From: JBALVT01 sp045110675
GTDB lineage: Bacteria > Pseudomonadota > Gammaproteobacteria > Pseudomonadales > Halieaceae
Direction: 5' to 3'
NCBI GenBank assembly: GCA_045110675.1
Contig: JBGCGJ010000029.1
Coordinates: forward strand, 18,511 to 82,510
Length of the DNA: 64,000 nucleotides
Numbering within the stretch: position 1 is the first letter of the stretch; every line of letters starts with the position of its first letter. Both the position numbers and the translations under genes were made by a program. Shown here one piece after another: positions 32,684 to 41,821 of this stretch. The notes under the pieces were generated by a model that did not search any database, was not told where the DNA came from, and saw only the letters and a list, made by a program, of their open reading frames with translations.

Positions 32684-34195
32684 CTAGGTGAATTTCCGTA
32701 TTACGCGGCGATTCTGGTTGTTTTCCGTATGCCACCATTGAACGGCAACCACGAGCGCCGCGACGATGAAGAAAACTCTGCCGCAATTTGCATTGCGAAT
32801 AAAAAAACTCGCCATACCATCTGCACTGAGAGCCAACATCCCCGCCATTGAGCCAACACTAATCATAGCCAGAAACGGGTGAGAATATGTTCTTAGGCCA
32901 CGCCATGCTATCAACATCAGATGGGCATTGAAACCGAGAAAAAGTATCAGGCCAATTATCCCCTGCTCTGATAAAACCAATAGGTAAATGTTGTGGACAA
33001 CTGGAAGGTCGTCACCGAATTTGTCGATTACACCCTGATACGTCTTATAGTCGGTGTAGGGTGGCATATGCCATACGAAGGAATTCAAACCAAATCCCAG
33101 CAGCGGTTTGTCTAGGGCCATGTCAGTGGCCACTTCCATAAATTCCCAGCGGAAACTAATGGCATTGCCGTCGCTCTGCGTTAAGCGTTTTACAATAGGA
33201 CCTGAAAGAGCCATGGCTACGAGCACTATAAAAATAATTGTGAACAATCGTCCAAAAATGTATCTTCTTCTCAACTCTGGGTGTAGGAACGAGATACCCA
33301 TGAGTAACATGAATGCCAGCGCAAAGGATATCCAACCAGATCTTGAAAGGGTCAGCACTAGTGAAGCAGCGCCCATCAAAACAGTCACAATAATAAGAAA
33401 CTTGTACAGCGGTTTAACATTCGAAAAAAGAATCGAAATGCCAATGGGCATGAGCATTGCAAGGTAAATTGAAAGCAGATTTGGATGTCCGATCATACCT
33501 CCGACTCGGTTGGTAAACCCACCTCTGTAGGTCGCAATCGACGTGAACTCTGTCTGGGCCTCGGTTACTTCGCCTAATATTTGCGCTCCAAAATTTATGT
33601 CCAGCGTATACTGCAGTAAGGCCACCATGCTTTGAAAAGCGACGCCTATCATTAAAGCAGCTATTACGTGCGCAAACTGCCTGACCCGAACAACTTCATT
33701 GACAATAACCCAGAATAGAAGTGACAACTTTATCATTCTAAAAACTTCCAGAAATGCCACCTTTTTCATCGGTGCAAATACCATGTCGAGACAGCCCAGC
33801 AATATTAGTCCCAGCCACCAATACAGCACCTTTGGTACTCTAAGACTCTGCCGGTTCCCGGTAACAAGGTCACGAAACAAGAACAGTACTAGCGGTATTA
33901 GGAAGATATCTACAGCGTCAATTGAAATCGCTGATGCGCCACCCATGTGTGCGACTACAACAAAACTTATGTTGAGCGCAAATGGAGCTGACATCAGCAA
34001 GCCCCAAAGGCAAAATAATCGGACATTCCCGCAAGCGACTAACGCGAACACGAATAGCAGTGCCCCTGCTATGGCGAAGACAATCTTGGAGCTACCCAGA
34101 TTCAACATTAACAGGGCGGTAGTGGCGGCCAGCGCGGCGAGTACTAGAATACTCAGGGTAAAGGTGGTCTCTCGAAATTGGGCGCTGAGTTGCAT
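32684..34195 (-). CDS. O-antigen ligase/polymerase-family protein (Wzy-like)
   Basis: A 503-residue integral membrane protein with about 11-12 hydrophobic segments. The central Wzy_C/WaaL feature is a large periplasmic loop (about residues 335-400) with LTQSDGNAISFRWEFMEVATDMALDKPLLGFGLNSFVW, followed by VVHNIYLLVLSEQGIIGLILF; the last part carries the His of the typical HN-x-YL pattern. It would polymerise flipped repeat units in the periplasm. It sits between the degenerate CpsD-like gene and wzx, the standard order for a Wzx/Wzy system. Confidence 0.9.
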   Translation of the reverse strand: MQLSAQFRETTFTLSILVLAALAATTALLMLNLGSSKIVFAIAGALLFVFALVACGNVRLFCLWGLLMSAPFALNISFVVVAHMGGASAISIDAVDIFLIPLVLFLFRDLVTGNRQSLRVPKVLYWWLGLILLGCLDMVFAPMKKVAFLEVFRMIKLSLLFWVIVNEVVRVRQFAHVIAALMIGVAFQSMVALLQYTLDINFGAQILGEVTEAQTEFTSIATYRGGFTNRVGGMIGHPNLLSIYLAMLMPIGISILFSNVKPLYKFLIIVTVLMGAASLVLTLSRSGWISFALAFMLLMGISFLHPELRRRYIFGRLFTIIFIVLVAMALSGPIVKRLTQSDGNAISFRWEFMEVATDMALDKPLLGFGLNSFVWHMPPYTDYKTYQGVIDKFGDDLPVVHNIYLLVLSEQGIIGLILFLGFNAHLMLIAWRGLRTYSHPFLAMISVGSMAGMLALSADGMASFFIRNANCGRVFFIVAALVVAVQWWHTENNQNRRVIRKFT

Positions 34196-34202
34196 GAGAG
34201 CT

Positions 34203-34940
34203 TTATCGTTCAGATAAGATGTATTTTACATTTCTGATTTGGTGACTCATAAGCACATCCTTTATCTCATCAAAGCTCGCAATGGCGGTGCTACGTTCTT
34301 CGAGATGCAGGAGAACAAGGTCAGCGGCTTTTGCATAAGGTAAATAACGAGTATCCAGTTTCAAGTTGTCCTGCTGTAAAATCACATAATCGTATTGTGA
34401 CCTAAACACTTCCAGGAGCGAATTTACCTGTTCTTCCGTTGCATACGGCACTTGGCTTCGCTTAACGGGACCGGAAGCTATAAACGACATTCTTCCCTTT
34501 AAGCTGTGAGTGATTGATTCGAAGTCAGTGTGCAAGCTGTCGCCTGACAATATATCGACGATTCCCTCTCGATCACCCAAGCCTAACAATTGAGACAAAC
34601 CGGAATTGCGAAATGTCGCGTCGATGATAAGCACTGAACTGCTCAGCTCATCTTGCAGAAAATGGCTGAACATTAGCAGGACTTCGCTACTGGTATCCAT
34701 GTCAGTGGCTGCCGAGAAAACAATAGCTTTCCCTCCATCTATTCCACCAACGTCCATGGCCACCTGCCGCGCTAGATAGCGATAGTATCTGGAGGCAAAT
34801 ACAGGATCTCTGAATCGGTTGATAAAGTTCGTCACTATCTCTACGACTTTTCTTGAGACGAATGCGATGACCTTACGCCCGGTACCTAAAAAATCCTTGC
34901 TTAGGCGGCTGAAATTACTGCTTGGTGGCTGAAATAACAA
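34203..34940 (-). CDS. CpsD/CapB-like ATPase homologue with degenerate P-loop
   Basis: A 245-residue protein occupying the place of the cytoplasmic tyrosine-kinase or ATPase partner of Wzz. The fold is recognisable: KAIVFSAATDMD at residues 71-82, where the Walker A loop should be, and SSVLIIDATFRNSGLSQLLG (about 101-120), matching the Walker A-prime segment with Asp107. The glycine-lysine-Ser/Thr of Walker A is missing, as is the Tyr-rich C-terminal tail; the protein ends VKYILSER. It probably cannot hydrolyse ATP in the usual way and may be a structural regulator. The reading frame is intact, so it is not a simple pseudogene. It lies between wzz and wzy. Confidence 0.78.
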   Translation of the reverse strand: MLFQPPSSNFSRLSKDFLGTGRKVIAFVSRKVVEIVTNFINRFRDPVFASRYYRYLARQVAMDVGGIDGGKAIVFSAATDMDTSSEVLLMFSHFLQDELSSSVLIIDATFRNSGLSQLLGLGDREGIVDILSGDSLHTDFESITHSLKGRMSFIASGPVKRSQVPYATEEQVNSLLEVFRSQYDYVILQQDNLKLDTRYLPYAKAADLVLLHLEERSTAIASFDEIKDVLMSHQIRNVKYILSER

Positions 34941-34964
34941 AAAAAATCCCCATTATCCGAAAAG

Positions 34965-36614
34965 TCAAAGCTGTTGCAGGCGCTTGACAGGCGGTTCACT
35001 CTCAGGACCTGCCAGGTCGTAGAGGCTAGCCAAGAATTTGGTGTCCCTTGTAACGATTGCATATACTTCCAGTTGCGAGGAAGTGGCAGAAAGTCGATAC
35101 CGGCTGACACGAGCGTAAATAAAATCGAGGATGATCGCGGCCAGGACGCCCATTATCGCCCCTACTATCAAAGCACCTAGAAGCAAAAGCTTGGTTTTTG
35201 GCCAAATGGGCTTTTCTGGATACTCCGCGTAAGTCACCACACGAATAGCAGGTGGCGCAGAGGCGATTGTCGCTCTGGATATCGCTGCCGTTGCCAGTTT
35301 TTGACTCAATCCGTTGAAGCTAATCTCCAAGAGAGAGCGTTCCCGATCTAAGGCGCGTGTCTGGTTGATTTTCTTTGGAAGCAGTTTTAGAGCTGCGTCC
35401 ATTTCCTTGTCCGCTTTTCTTTTGACTTCCAGGTTTGCGATTATGCCACTGAGCTCAGCTTGCAACGTACTTTTTTGAGTTTGTAGGGCTTGATATGTTT
35501 CGCTAATTGACTGGATAGCTTGCGACTGCTCTACTTCCTCTTCCGCGCTCCACAGCTCGGTTAACGCATCAATTTGAGCTTGGATTTCAGTTACCTCTGG
35601 AGAGCCGGGGCTGTAGCGAAGCTTCGTTTGCTCCATTGCAATTTTTAATTGGACGATTTGATTCCGCAAAGTGACGCGGGCCGAGTTCTTTATCTGAACT
35701 CTGCTGCCCACAACGTTTTTTTCTTCAGATTCGAGTTGTCGGTCTATTTCCTTGAGCGTCGCTGTCAAATGTGCCTTTTGTGACTCTAATTCAACAATAG
35801 AAGATTGCAGCTTCAGCCAGGTTGTTACTTGTAGCTTGTCCTTTTCAAAGGTCAGCAGCATATTGTTTTCTTCGTGATGTTTCTCTAGCTGTAATTCCAG
35901 ATCAAGTAATTGTGCACGAGACTTGTCGGCTTCTTGCTTGAGCGCAGCATAGGCTGTGTCGGCTTCCTCCAGCATTCTCTCCTTGCGCCCGAGGAGATAG
36001 TGATCAACTAATACATTAAGGGTGTCGGCGATCCTGGGAGAGGGGCCCCTCGCCACTAGCGCGGCGAGGTTTGTTTCTGGAAAAGGTTGCAATATTATTC
36101 CGTCTTTAAAACTCAATATTGTTTTTCCCCGCTCTAGTTCTTCTGGGGATAGGGAATAAAGGGTAGGTCGTGGGAAAATCGAGTACTTAACTTTTCGGTA
36201 GGCTTTTCCGATCCATGATTCTACCCACAGATAGCCGACGTGATTCATGAAGCTGTGATAGACATCCTCATACTTCAGTTCCAATTCATCGACGACTTTT
36301 CCGACCAGGGGGGCTGAGACCATCATTTCGCCTTCGTCGTTGAGGGCGTTTCTTCGGAAAACATTCCAGTGATTGTAAAACTCTCCTCGCTGAGCGTCTT
36401 CGGTCGAGTCCGCAATCAGGATTACTCTTGCTTCGAAGTTCGCCGGAAACGCCATCATGTAGACGATGACCAGTAATACAGTTGCCGCCATCGTTCCCGC
36501 AATCAGCGCCTTGTGACAAAACAGCGCCTGCTTAACCACTTCAAGCGATTTTTGAAAGTCAAACGAGTCCGCCTCTGGTCGGTGAGGAATCGCCTCTATT
36601 ATTTCTGTACCCAT
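34965..36614 (-). CDS. Wzz/GNVR-type polysaccharide chain-length determinant (co-polymerase)
   Basis: A 549-residue inner-membrane protein. The first helix is at about residues 38-57 (LIAGTMAATVLLVIVYMMAF) and the second near the C-terminus (about 480-505, LLLLGALIVGAIMGVLAAIILDF). A long periplasmic region between them is rich in coiled coil, with many Glu/Gln/Leu heptads at about 210-420. The GNVR-type segment lies near the second helix. A C-terminal cytoplasmic tail of about 40 residues follows, without a kinase domain. It controls chain length and connects the polymerase with the outer-membrane Wza. Its ATPase partner is the separate, degenerate CpsD-like protein just downstream. Confidence 0.9.
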   Translation of the reverse strand: MGTEIIEAIPHRPEADSFDFQKSLEVVKQALFCHKALIAGTMAATVLLVIVYMMAFPANFEARVILIADSTEDAQRGEFYNHWNVFRRNALNDEGEMMVSAPLVGKVVDELELKYEDVYHSFMNHVGYLWVESWIGKAYRKVKYSIFPRPTLYSLSPEELERGKTILSFKDGIILQPFPETNLAALVARGPSPRIADTLNVLVDHYLLGRKERMLEEADTAYAALKQEADKSRAQLLDLELQLEKHHEENNMLLTFEKDKLQVTTWLKLQSSIVELESQKAHLTATLKEIDRQLESEEKNVVGSRVQIKNSARVTLRNQIVQLKIAMEQTKLRYSPGSPEVTEIQAQIDALTELWSAEEEVEQSQAIQSISETYQALQTQKSTLQAELSGIIANLEVKRKADKEMDAALKLLPKKINQTRALDRERSLLEISFNGLSQKLATAAISRATIASAPPAIRVVTYAEYPEKPIWPKTKLLLLGALIVGAIMGVLAAIILDFIYARVSRYRLSATSSQLEVYAIVTRDTKFLASLYDLAGPESEPPVKRLQQL

Positions 36615-36627
36615 TTCACTTCTCTAG

Positions 36628-37377
36628 TTATTGAAGGTCGTCTATCAGTCTGTATTGGAACCATGGGGTCAGCATCAAATTTAGGGCCCCTAGAGGTTCA
36701 ACCACGAAATCATTAATAATGCGTCCGCCCATAGAGCGCTTGCTTTCAGGGACAATGATCAAATCGTCAGGTTTCAACGCTGTATTTTGAAAAGCTGCAT
36801 AGGGGCCAACTGGGCCGTCTGCCATGTCTTTGAGCAGGTGCATTTTTATATAGCCATCAGTATCCAACCTTATAAGAGCCACGTCTCGCTGTGCGGCGTC
36901 GCGAGTCATTCCCCCGGCATGAGCAATCGCCTGTGCCATAGTTCGCGCCTCGCGCAGAGGTACAGGTCTTACCAGGCCGACCTCACCATAAACGTAAACC
37001 ATTGGTTCTAGAGGGTTTGTAACGATTACTGTTACCTCGGGAGTCTTCAAACGGCCCGCGAGTCTTCCCGTGATCTCATTGTCTAGTTCTTGTGGTGTCA
37101 GACCCGCAGCTGGTATCTCATCCAATAGAGGCAGCGAGATCGCTCCGTCAGGACGCACAACAACGGTGCGGCTTACGTCGGCATTTCGATACACAGCGAC
37201 TTCCAATTGATCGCCGGGCGCAATTACGTATGTGCGGGTATACCGACTCAGTGACTTTATAATGGTCGGTTCAGCTGCTATATCATAGGGCTTTTGTGTG
37301 CTGGTGCAGGCGGACAAAACTACAAAAAGCAATAATGTTATGGCCCTGTAGAGAGCACTTCTTTTGTATGTATTCAA
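36628..37377 (-). CDS. Wza-like polysaccharide export lipoprotein
   Basis: A 249-residue outer-membrane lipoprotein. The signal peptide ends in the lipobox VVLSAC with Cys24. The Poly_export domain follows (YVIAPGDQLEVAVYRN, VVRPDGAISLPLLDEIPAAGLTPQELDNEI). A soluble-ligand-binding beta-grasp (SLBB) domain comes next (VYVYGEVGLVRPVPLREARTMAQAIAHAGGM). The final part (about 205-249) contains aromatic residues and could insert into the outer membrane. It would form the exit channel for the EPS. Its start overlaps the stop of the upstream glycosyltransferase gene by four bases, indicating translational coupling. It is 13 bases from wzz. Confidence 0.93.
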   Translation of the reverse strand: MNTYKRSALYRAITLLLFVVLSACTSTQKPYDIAAEPTIIKSLSRYTRTYVIAPGDQLEVAVYRNADVSRTVVVRPDGAISLPLLDEIPAAGLTPQELDNEITGRLAGRLKTPEVTVIVTNPLEPMVYVYGEVGLVRPVPLREARTMAQAIAHAGGMTRDAAQRDVALIRLDTDGYIKMHLLKDMADGPVGPYAAFQNTALKPDDLIIVPESKRSMGGRIINDFVVEPLGALNLMLTPWFQYRLIDDLQ

Positions 37378-38384
37378 AATGTTTCTTTACGCCTCAGTGC
37401 AGGCGCCTCTTGGATTATGGGTAACTCGGGCAAAAACCAGCTGAGCGCTCTTGGCGCGATGAACGCGACAGGAGCTAACAACCAGAGTTTTATGGACAAC
37501 AAATTGTAGCTGAAGCACTTCTTTATATAATCTCTGCACTGTGCCGCCTGGCCTTGGCGCGCACTTATTAGTGCCTTTGCGCGATACAATCTACTCAAAA
37601 TCACTTTGCGCTGCCGTTCTGCATAACCAGAATATTGGCGCCGTTCAAACTGTTCTGTGATTGCATTAACGGACTTTTCGTTGTCTAGAAAATTGATATA
37701 GTGTCTCATGGACGACGTGTGGAATCTAAAAGAGAGCAGCTCTTCCTTTTGGAACCATGCTTGGCATCGATTGTCCCCCAAGCGCAAAAAGATGTCGCTT
37801 TCAAAGGGGAAGTTCCCCACACCTTCCGGGTCTATAAAACCAGATTTTTTCAGCGCTTCGGTTCGAAATAGCGAGCCGGAAATCAAGGTGAAACCTGAGC
37901 GCAAATGGTTCTCCAGCACGTCGATAGGGCCTTGAGCGACATCGTCACGACCGTGCTCTTTCAGGAATGAGCGGGTCACCGAGTCAGACTGCACTCCATT
38001 TTCATCAATAATACTGGCGTTGGCCACAAAATAAGCAAGTTTGGGAGATTTTTCCAGCCGTTCGACGGCTTTTTCGACGTAGTTTTCGCCCAAGACATCG
38101 TCGTCGTGAAGAATCATGAAGTATCGACTATCTTGGGCTTGGGAAAAGAAATAGCGACCCTGGCCATATTCTCCAAGGTTCTCGCTCTGTTGATGAAAAC
38201 GTACGCGCTGATCATCAAGTTCGGCAATGAAAGCGACAATCGACTCAGAAACCCCGGGCTCTGAACAATTGTCACTGACCACAATCTCCACATTGGAATA
38301 GGTCTGATTCAGGGCACTTCGAATCGCGTGCCTGACAAACTCCGGGCGATTGATAGTAGGGATACCGATAAAGACGTTAGCCAT
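37374..38384 (-). CDS. Family 2 glycosyltransferase
   Basis: A 336-residue GT-A glycosyltransferase. Signatures are VFIGIPTINRPEFVRHAIRSAL, VEIVVSDNCSEPG and FMILHDDDVLGE, the last with the metal-binding Asp residues. Overlap with wza by four bases and a three-base gap to the upstream dehydratase gene place it firmly within the EPS operon. The C-terminal hydrophobic stretch LLSIKLWLLAPVAFIAP suggests membrane association. The sugar specificity is not visible. Confidence 0.9.
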   Translation of the reverse strand: MANVFIGIPTINRPEFVRHAIRSALNQTYSNVEIVVSDNCSEPGVSESIVAFIAELDDQRVRFHQQSENLGEYGQGRYFFSQAQDSRYFMILHDDDVLGENYVEKAVERLEKSPKLAYFVANASIIDENGVQSDSVTRSFLKEHGRDDVAQGPIDVLENHLRSGFTLISGSLFRTEALKKSGFIDPEGVGNFPFESDIFLRLGDNRCQAWFQKEELLSFRFHTSSMRHYINFLDNEKSVNAITEQFERRQYSGYAERQRKVILSRLYRAKALISARQGQAAQCRDYIKKCFSYNLLSIKLWLLAPVAFIAPRALSWFLPELPIIQEAPALRRKETF

Positions 38385-38387
38385 TAC

Positions 38388-39359
38388 TCAGCCTCCGTTG
38401 GCCGCGCGGTACCATTCGAAGGTTTCGACGAGCCGATCTTCGAGGCTGGCGCCGGGTTTCCAATTCAAGGTATCTCTGGCCAGGTCAGAAGACAAATACT
38501 GGTGTAAGATTTCGCCTTGGGCTGTGTTTTGAACATCTGGCTCCAAGTCTTCACGTTTGGCGGCTTTGAGTATCAGCTTGATGAATTCGAGCACAGAAAG
38601 AGGCTCTCCAGTTCCGAAGTTGAAGGCCTTGCCGTGTATTTCTTTATCGTCCATATGCTCTGCGAGTATCATGTAAGCTGCGGCGATATCTTTCACAAAA
38701 ACGTAGTCACGCTTTGGCGAACCGTCGCTGCGAATCACCGGTCTCTTGTTGTGGGTAATATCGCGCATGGTGCCGGGAACAATTCGGTCGTAATGGAGAT
38801 CGCCGGGTCCGAACAAATTACCGCAGCGGGTGATGCATACTGGTGTCCCATAGGTATTGTGATAAGTACTCGCGATCAGATCGGCGCAGCTCTTTGAAAC
38901 ATCATAAGGATGGCTCCCTTGCAGTGCGAAGTCTTCGCTATAAGGCAAAATTTCGTGCTGGCCGTACGCCTTGTCACTGGAGGCAATGACCACGCGAGTG
39001 ACCAGTGCGTTTCGCCTGCAGGCCTCCAGCAAAACCCAGGTGCCCTTGATATTGGCGTCAAATGTGGACATCGGGTTGCGATTCGCGACTCCGACAATAG
39101 CCTGTGCCCCCAGATGGAAGACGGTATCGATGTGATGCTCGTTAATTGCACGTTCGATAGTGTCGTAATCTTCCAGCGCGCCGTGCACTACCGTGATCTT
39201 CTTATCCAACCCCTCCAGGTAGAAAGGAGACTGCGGTACTAAATCGCGTACAAGACCTACTACGTTCGCTCCTTGCTTTACTAATTCGTCGGTAAGCCAC
39301 CACCCTAAAAATCCTGTGCAGCCAGTGATGAAAACGTTTCTGTTATGCCAAAAGTTCAT
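38388..39359 (-). CDS. NDP-sugar 4,6-dehydratase (CDP-glucose 4,6-dehydratase-like, RfbG type)
   Basis: A 323-residue extended SDR enzyme. It has the Rossmann motif VFITGCTGFLGWWLTDEL, the WW feature common to RfbG-type proteins. The catalytic Ser/Thr region is VVIASSDKAYGQ and the Tyr-Lys pair sits in HPYDVSKSCADL. It would convert CDP-glucose to CDP-4-keto-6-deoxyglucose with enzyme-bound NAD. The neighbouring gene seven bases away encodes the matching cytidylyltransferase-like enzyme, which supports the CDP assignment. GDP-mannose 4,6-dehydratase is a less likely reading. The product feeds deoxy- or branched-sugar synthesis. Confidence 0.83.
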   Translation of the reverse strand: MNFWHNRNVFITGCTGFLGWWLTDELVKQGANVVGLVRDLVPQSPFYLEGLDKKITVVHGALEDYDTIERAINEHHIDTVFHLGAQAIVGVANRNPMSTFDANIKGTWVLLEACRRNALVTRVVIASSDKAYGQHEILPYSEDFALQGSHPYDVSKSCADLIASTYHNTYGTPVCITRCGNLFGPGDLHYDRIVPGTMRDITHNKRPVIRSDGSPKRDYVFVKDIAAAYMILAEHMDDKEIHGKAFNFGTGEPLSVLEFIKLILKAAKREDLEPDVQNTAQGEILHQYLSSDLARDTLNWKPGASLEDRLVETFEWYRAANGG

Positions 39360-39366
39360 ATTATTC

Positions 39367-40062
39367 CTACAGTACTGTCCATGGGTAAGGCTTGCTGGTG
39401 GCTATCTCGGTAAACTCGATCTGGTCCTTATAGCTATCGAGAGACTTGAAAAAACCTTTGTGTGGGTAAGAGTAGACCAGGTCTTTAGCAACCAGCTTGG
39501 GGAAAACATCCTGCTCCAAATTTGATCCTTCCCAGTGATCAAATATTTCTTTATTGAACACGATGAAGCCGGCATTTATCCAATGTTCTTCAATGACTGG
39601 CTTTTCTCTTAGCTGTGTGATTTTGTGACCATCATCGAATTCGATTACACCATACTGACTATACAGGGGCACTGAGGTTACCGTCGCTAGACCGCCTTTT
39701 TCATTGTGAAACTCTACAAGTTTCTGCACAGGTACGTCGCAAAGACCATCGGCATAGGTGACGATGAACTGATCTTCGACATAGTCCTTGCAGGCAAAGA
39801 CTCTACCCCCCGTGTCTGTCTCTTCACCCGTATCGAGAACTTGGATATCGGCTTTTAGATCCTTCCCTTCAAAGTAGTCATCGAGAACATCTTTCCGATA
39901 CCCCGCTGCGAGAATAAATTCGTTGAAGCCCTGGGCAATAAAGCTCTTGATAACTTGCACTACGATAGGCGAACCACTGACCGGCAGCATTGGCTTTGGC
40001 ATGTATTCGGTAAATGGAAAGGCCCTGACCCCTTTGCCACCACAGAGAATAATTATTTTCAT
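39367..40062 (-). CDS. Sugar-1-phosphate nucleotidyltransferase (glucose-1-phosphate cytidylyltransferase-like, RfbF type)
   Basis: A 231-residue nucleotidyltransferase that would activate a hexose 1-phosphate, probably glucose 1-phosphate with CTP. The N-terminal signature is MKIIILCGGKGVRAFPFTEYMPKPMLPVSG, a variant of the GGxGxR loop followed by the KP substrate motif. YADGLCDV holds the metal-binding Asp and EHWINAGFIVFNKE follows. It is somewhat shorter than RfbF proteins of about 257 residues, but matches the layout. With the next gene, a 4,6-dehydratase, it forms the usual first two steps to CDP-6-deoxy sugars. Confidence 0.84.
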   Translation of the reverse strand: MKIIILCGGKGVRAFPFTEYMPKPMLPVSGSPIVVQVIKSFIAQGFNEFILAAGYRKDVLDDYFEGKDLKADIQVLDTGEETDTGGRVFACKDYVEDQFIVTYADGLCDVPVQKLVEFHNEKGGLATVTSVPLYSQYGVIEFDDGHKITQLREKPVIEEHWINAGFIVFNKEIFDHWEGSNLEQDVFPKLVAKDLVYSYPHKGFFKSLDSYKDQIEFTEIATSKPYPWTVL

Positions 40063-40293
40063 ATTTGTACGACATCCTTGCTTAAATTGTGTGTTATCGG
40101 TTTATTTAATATACAGCCTAGAAACGGTGTTTCGGGGTACCCTACACCAATTGTTGGTCCATTCATTACATTTCTTGTTAAAGTTGTGTCCTGTGTCCAA
40201 TTTTTACGCCCACCGGACCATATTCTTGGCCTGGTTGGGAGGCTTAGCGCTCTGGGATCTATGTCGCCTGTAGCCATAATTTTGCATATGGGG

Positions 40294-41745
40294 TTAGTAA
40301 ACATTATTGCCTCTTAAACTAAAAAATGTTTTAACCAATATTTTTAAATCCAGCCAAAGAGACCAGTGACGGATGTATTCCAGATCTTGCTCAATGCGTT
40401 GTTCCATCTTGTCTAGAGATTGAGTCTCGCCGCGGAAACCACTCACTTGCGCCAGACCCGTAATTCCCGGCTTGATTTTATGTCTGAGCATGTAGCGGTG
40501 TATTCTCTTGCGAAGATCTTCATTTAGCGTGTCAGGATGAGGCCGAGGGCCTACAACCGACATATCGCCCATTAGCACATTGAAAAATTGTGGTATTTCG
40601 TCCAGAGACGTACTGCGAAGAAACGCGCCAAATGGGGTCACGCGAGGATCCATTCTTGTTGCCTGTACAAATCCTTTGCTCTCCTGTTCGATGTACATAG
40701 AGCGAAACTTCAACATCTTGAAACTTTTGCCATTAATGCCATAGCGATTTTGTTTAAAAAGGACGGGACCTTTTGAACTCAGCTTAACTAACATACCGAT
40801 GACTGCGATTAATGGAATAATGATAGGCATTGCCAAAAGAGAAATAGCTATATCTTCCAGACGCTTGAGATACCGCTGATTGTCAACAAAGGGGGACTCC
40901 ACGATGCTGATTATTGGCTGGCCAAAGACTTCATCCCAACGGGAATTCATCAGATCAAAGTTGAAGAAACTGGGGCAATAATAAATCGAGACCGTGGTAT
41001 CAGAAAATTGGTCTATGAAGGTTTTAATGCGTTTCTCCGCTGCGAGGGGGAGGCAGATATAGACTATATCTACCTCGCAGTCCTTCGCTAGTTCGACCAG
41101 ATCCTCCACAGTTCCCTTTACCTCATCTCTCCTCATTGAAATTCGACCATCTTCATTTTGAGAGCGATTGTCGTAGACGCCAATAGAGTTCATACCCATC
41201 CATGGGTGGTCTGAAAAAATTGTCTTCATGCGTATGGCGATATCGCTGGCACCGATAAACGCAACCTTGCGTACGTCGAACCCTAATGCTCGCGCGTATC
41301 TGGTAATTATTCGTACACTGCAATGAACGGCGCACATGACCAGAAATGCCAGGAGGAACCACGTCAGCAATAAATACTTGTCGATTGAGTGTTTGTTTTC
41401 AGACACAAAAAGTACGAAGGTTAGAAATATCAGGGTGGTGGCCCAGTACAATAAGATCTTCATAACCTCGTAGCGAAGTCTGATAACACGCCAGGACCTA
41501 TAGAGGTCGAAAAAACTCGCCAAGATCTCATATATTAGAGCGGCCAGCAGTCCCGCAACCAGGTGCTCCGGCAGCCATGCGTAGTTATAGAACCAAAGTG
41601 CCGCAAAGAGACTCAAAAATATGACCAGAGCGTCCAGTAAGCTGCAAAGGCGTACCAGGATCACGCTGTGCTGGCGCAGAAAGCCGGCCTTTAGCTGCTC
41701 GCCACGATCATAAAGTTCGCCCCCGTTCGCCCCAGTGATATTCAC
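40294..41745 (-). CDS. Undecaprenyl-phosphate sugar phosphotransferase (WcaJ-type priming enzyme)
   Basis: A 483-residue polyprenyl glycosylphosphotransferase. The N-terminal half has four membrane helices (residues about 30-145) and a CoA-binding-like Rossmann domain (VRKVAFIGASDIAIRMK). A further hydrophobic segment at about 275-300 (IAISLLAMPIIIPLIAVIGML) starts the catalytic domain, with GPVLFKQNRYGINGK, MLKFRSMY, STSLDEIPQFFNVLMGDMS and VVGPRPHP. It transfers a hexose 1-phosphate, usually glucose or galactose, to undecaprenyl phosphate and so starts each repeat unit. It lies in the minus-strand EPS block, 231 bases upstream of the cytidylyltransferase gene. I saw no promoter signal I could support in that gap. 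Confidence 0.93.
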   Translation of the reverse strand: MNITGANGGELYDRGEQLKAGFLRQHSVILVRLCSLLDALVIFLSLFAALWFYNYAWLPEHLVAGLLAALIYEILASFFDLYRSWRVIRLRYEVMKILLYWATTLIFLTFVLFVSENKHSIDKYLLLTWFLLAFLVMCAVHCSVRIITRYARALGFDVRKVAFIGASDIAIRMKTIFSDHPWMGMNSIGVYDNRSQNEDGRISMRRDEVKGTVEDLVELAKDCEVDIVYICLPLAAEKRIKTFIDQFSDTTVSIYYCPSFFNFDLMNSRWDEVFGQPIISIVESPFVDNQRYLKRLEDIAISLLAMPIIIPLIAVIGMLVKLSSKGPVLFKQNRYGINGKSFKMLKFRSMYIEQESKGFVQATRMDPRVTPFGAFLRSTSLDEIPQFFNVLMGDMSVVGPRPHPDTLNEDLRKRIHRYMLRHKIKPGITGLAQVSGFRGETQSLDKMEQRIEQDLEYIRHWSLWLDLKILVKTFFSLRGNNVY

Positions 41746-41821
41746 AACGCACCTTTCGGGAGGACCAGTTGCGGCTCCGCTAGTTTTATAATAGTTCGCA
41801 AACGAGTCTGTACGGCTCGAT

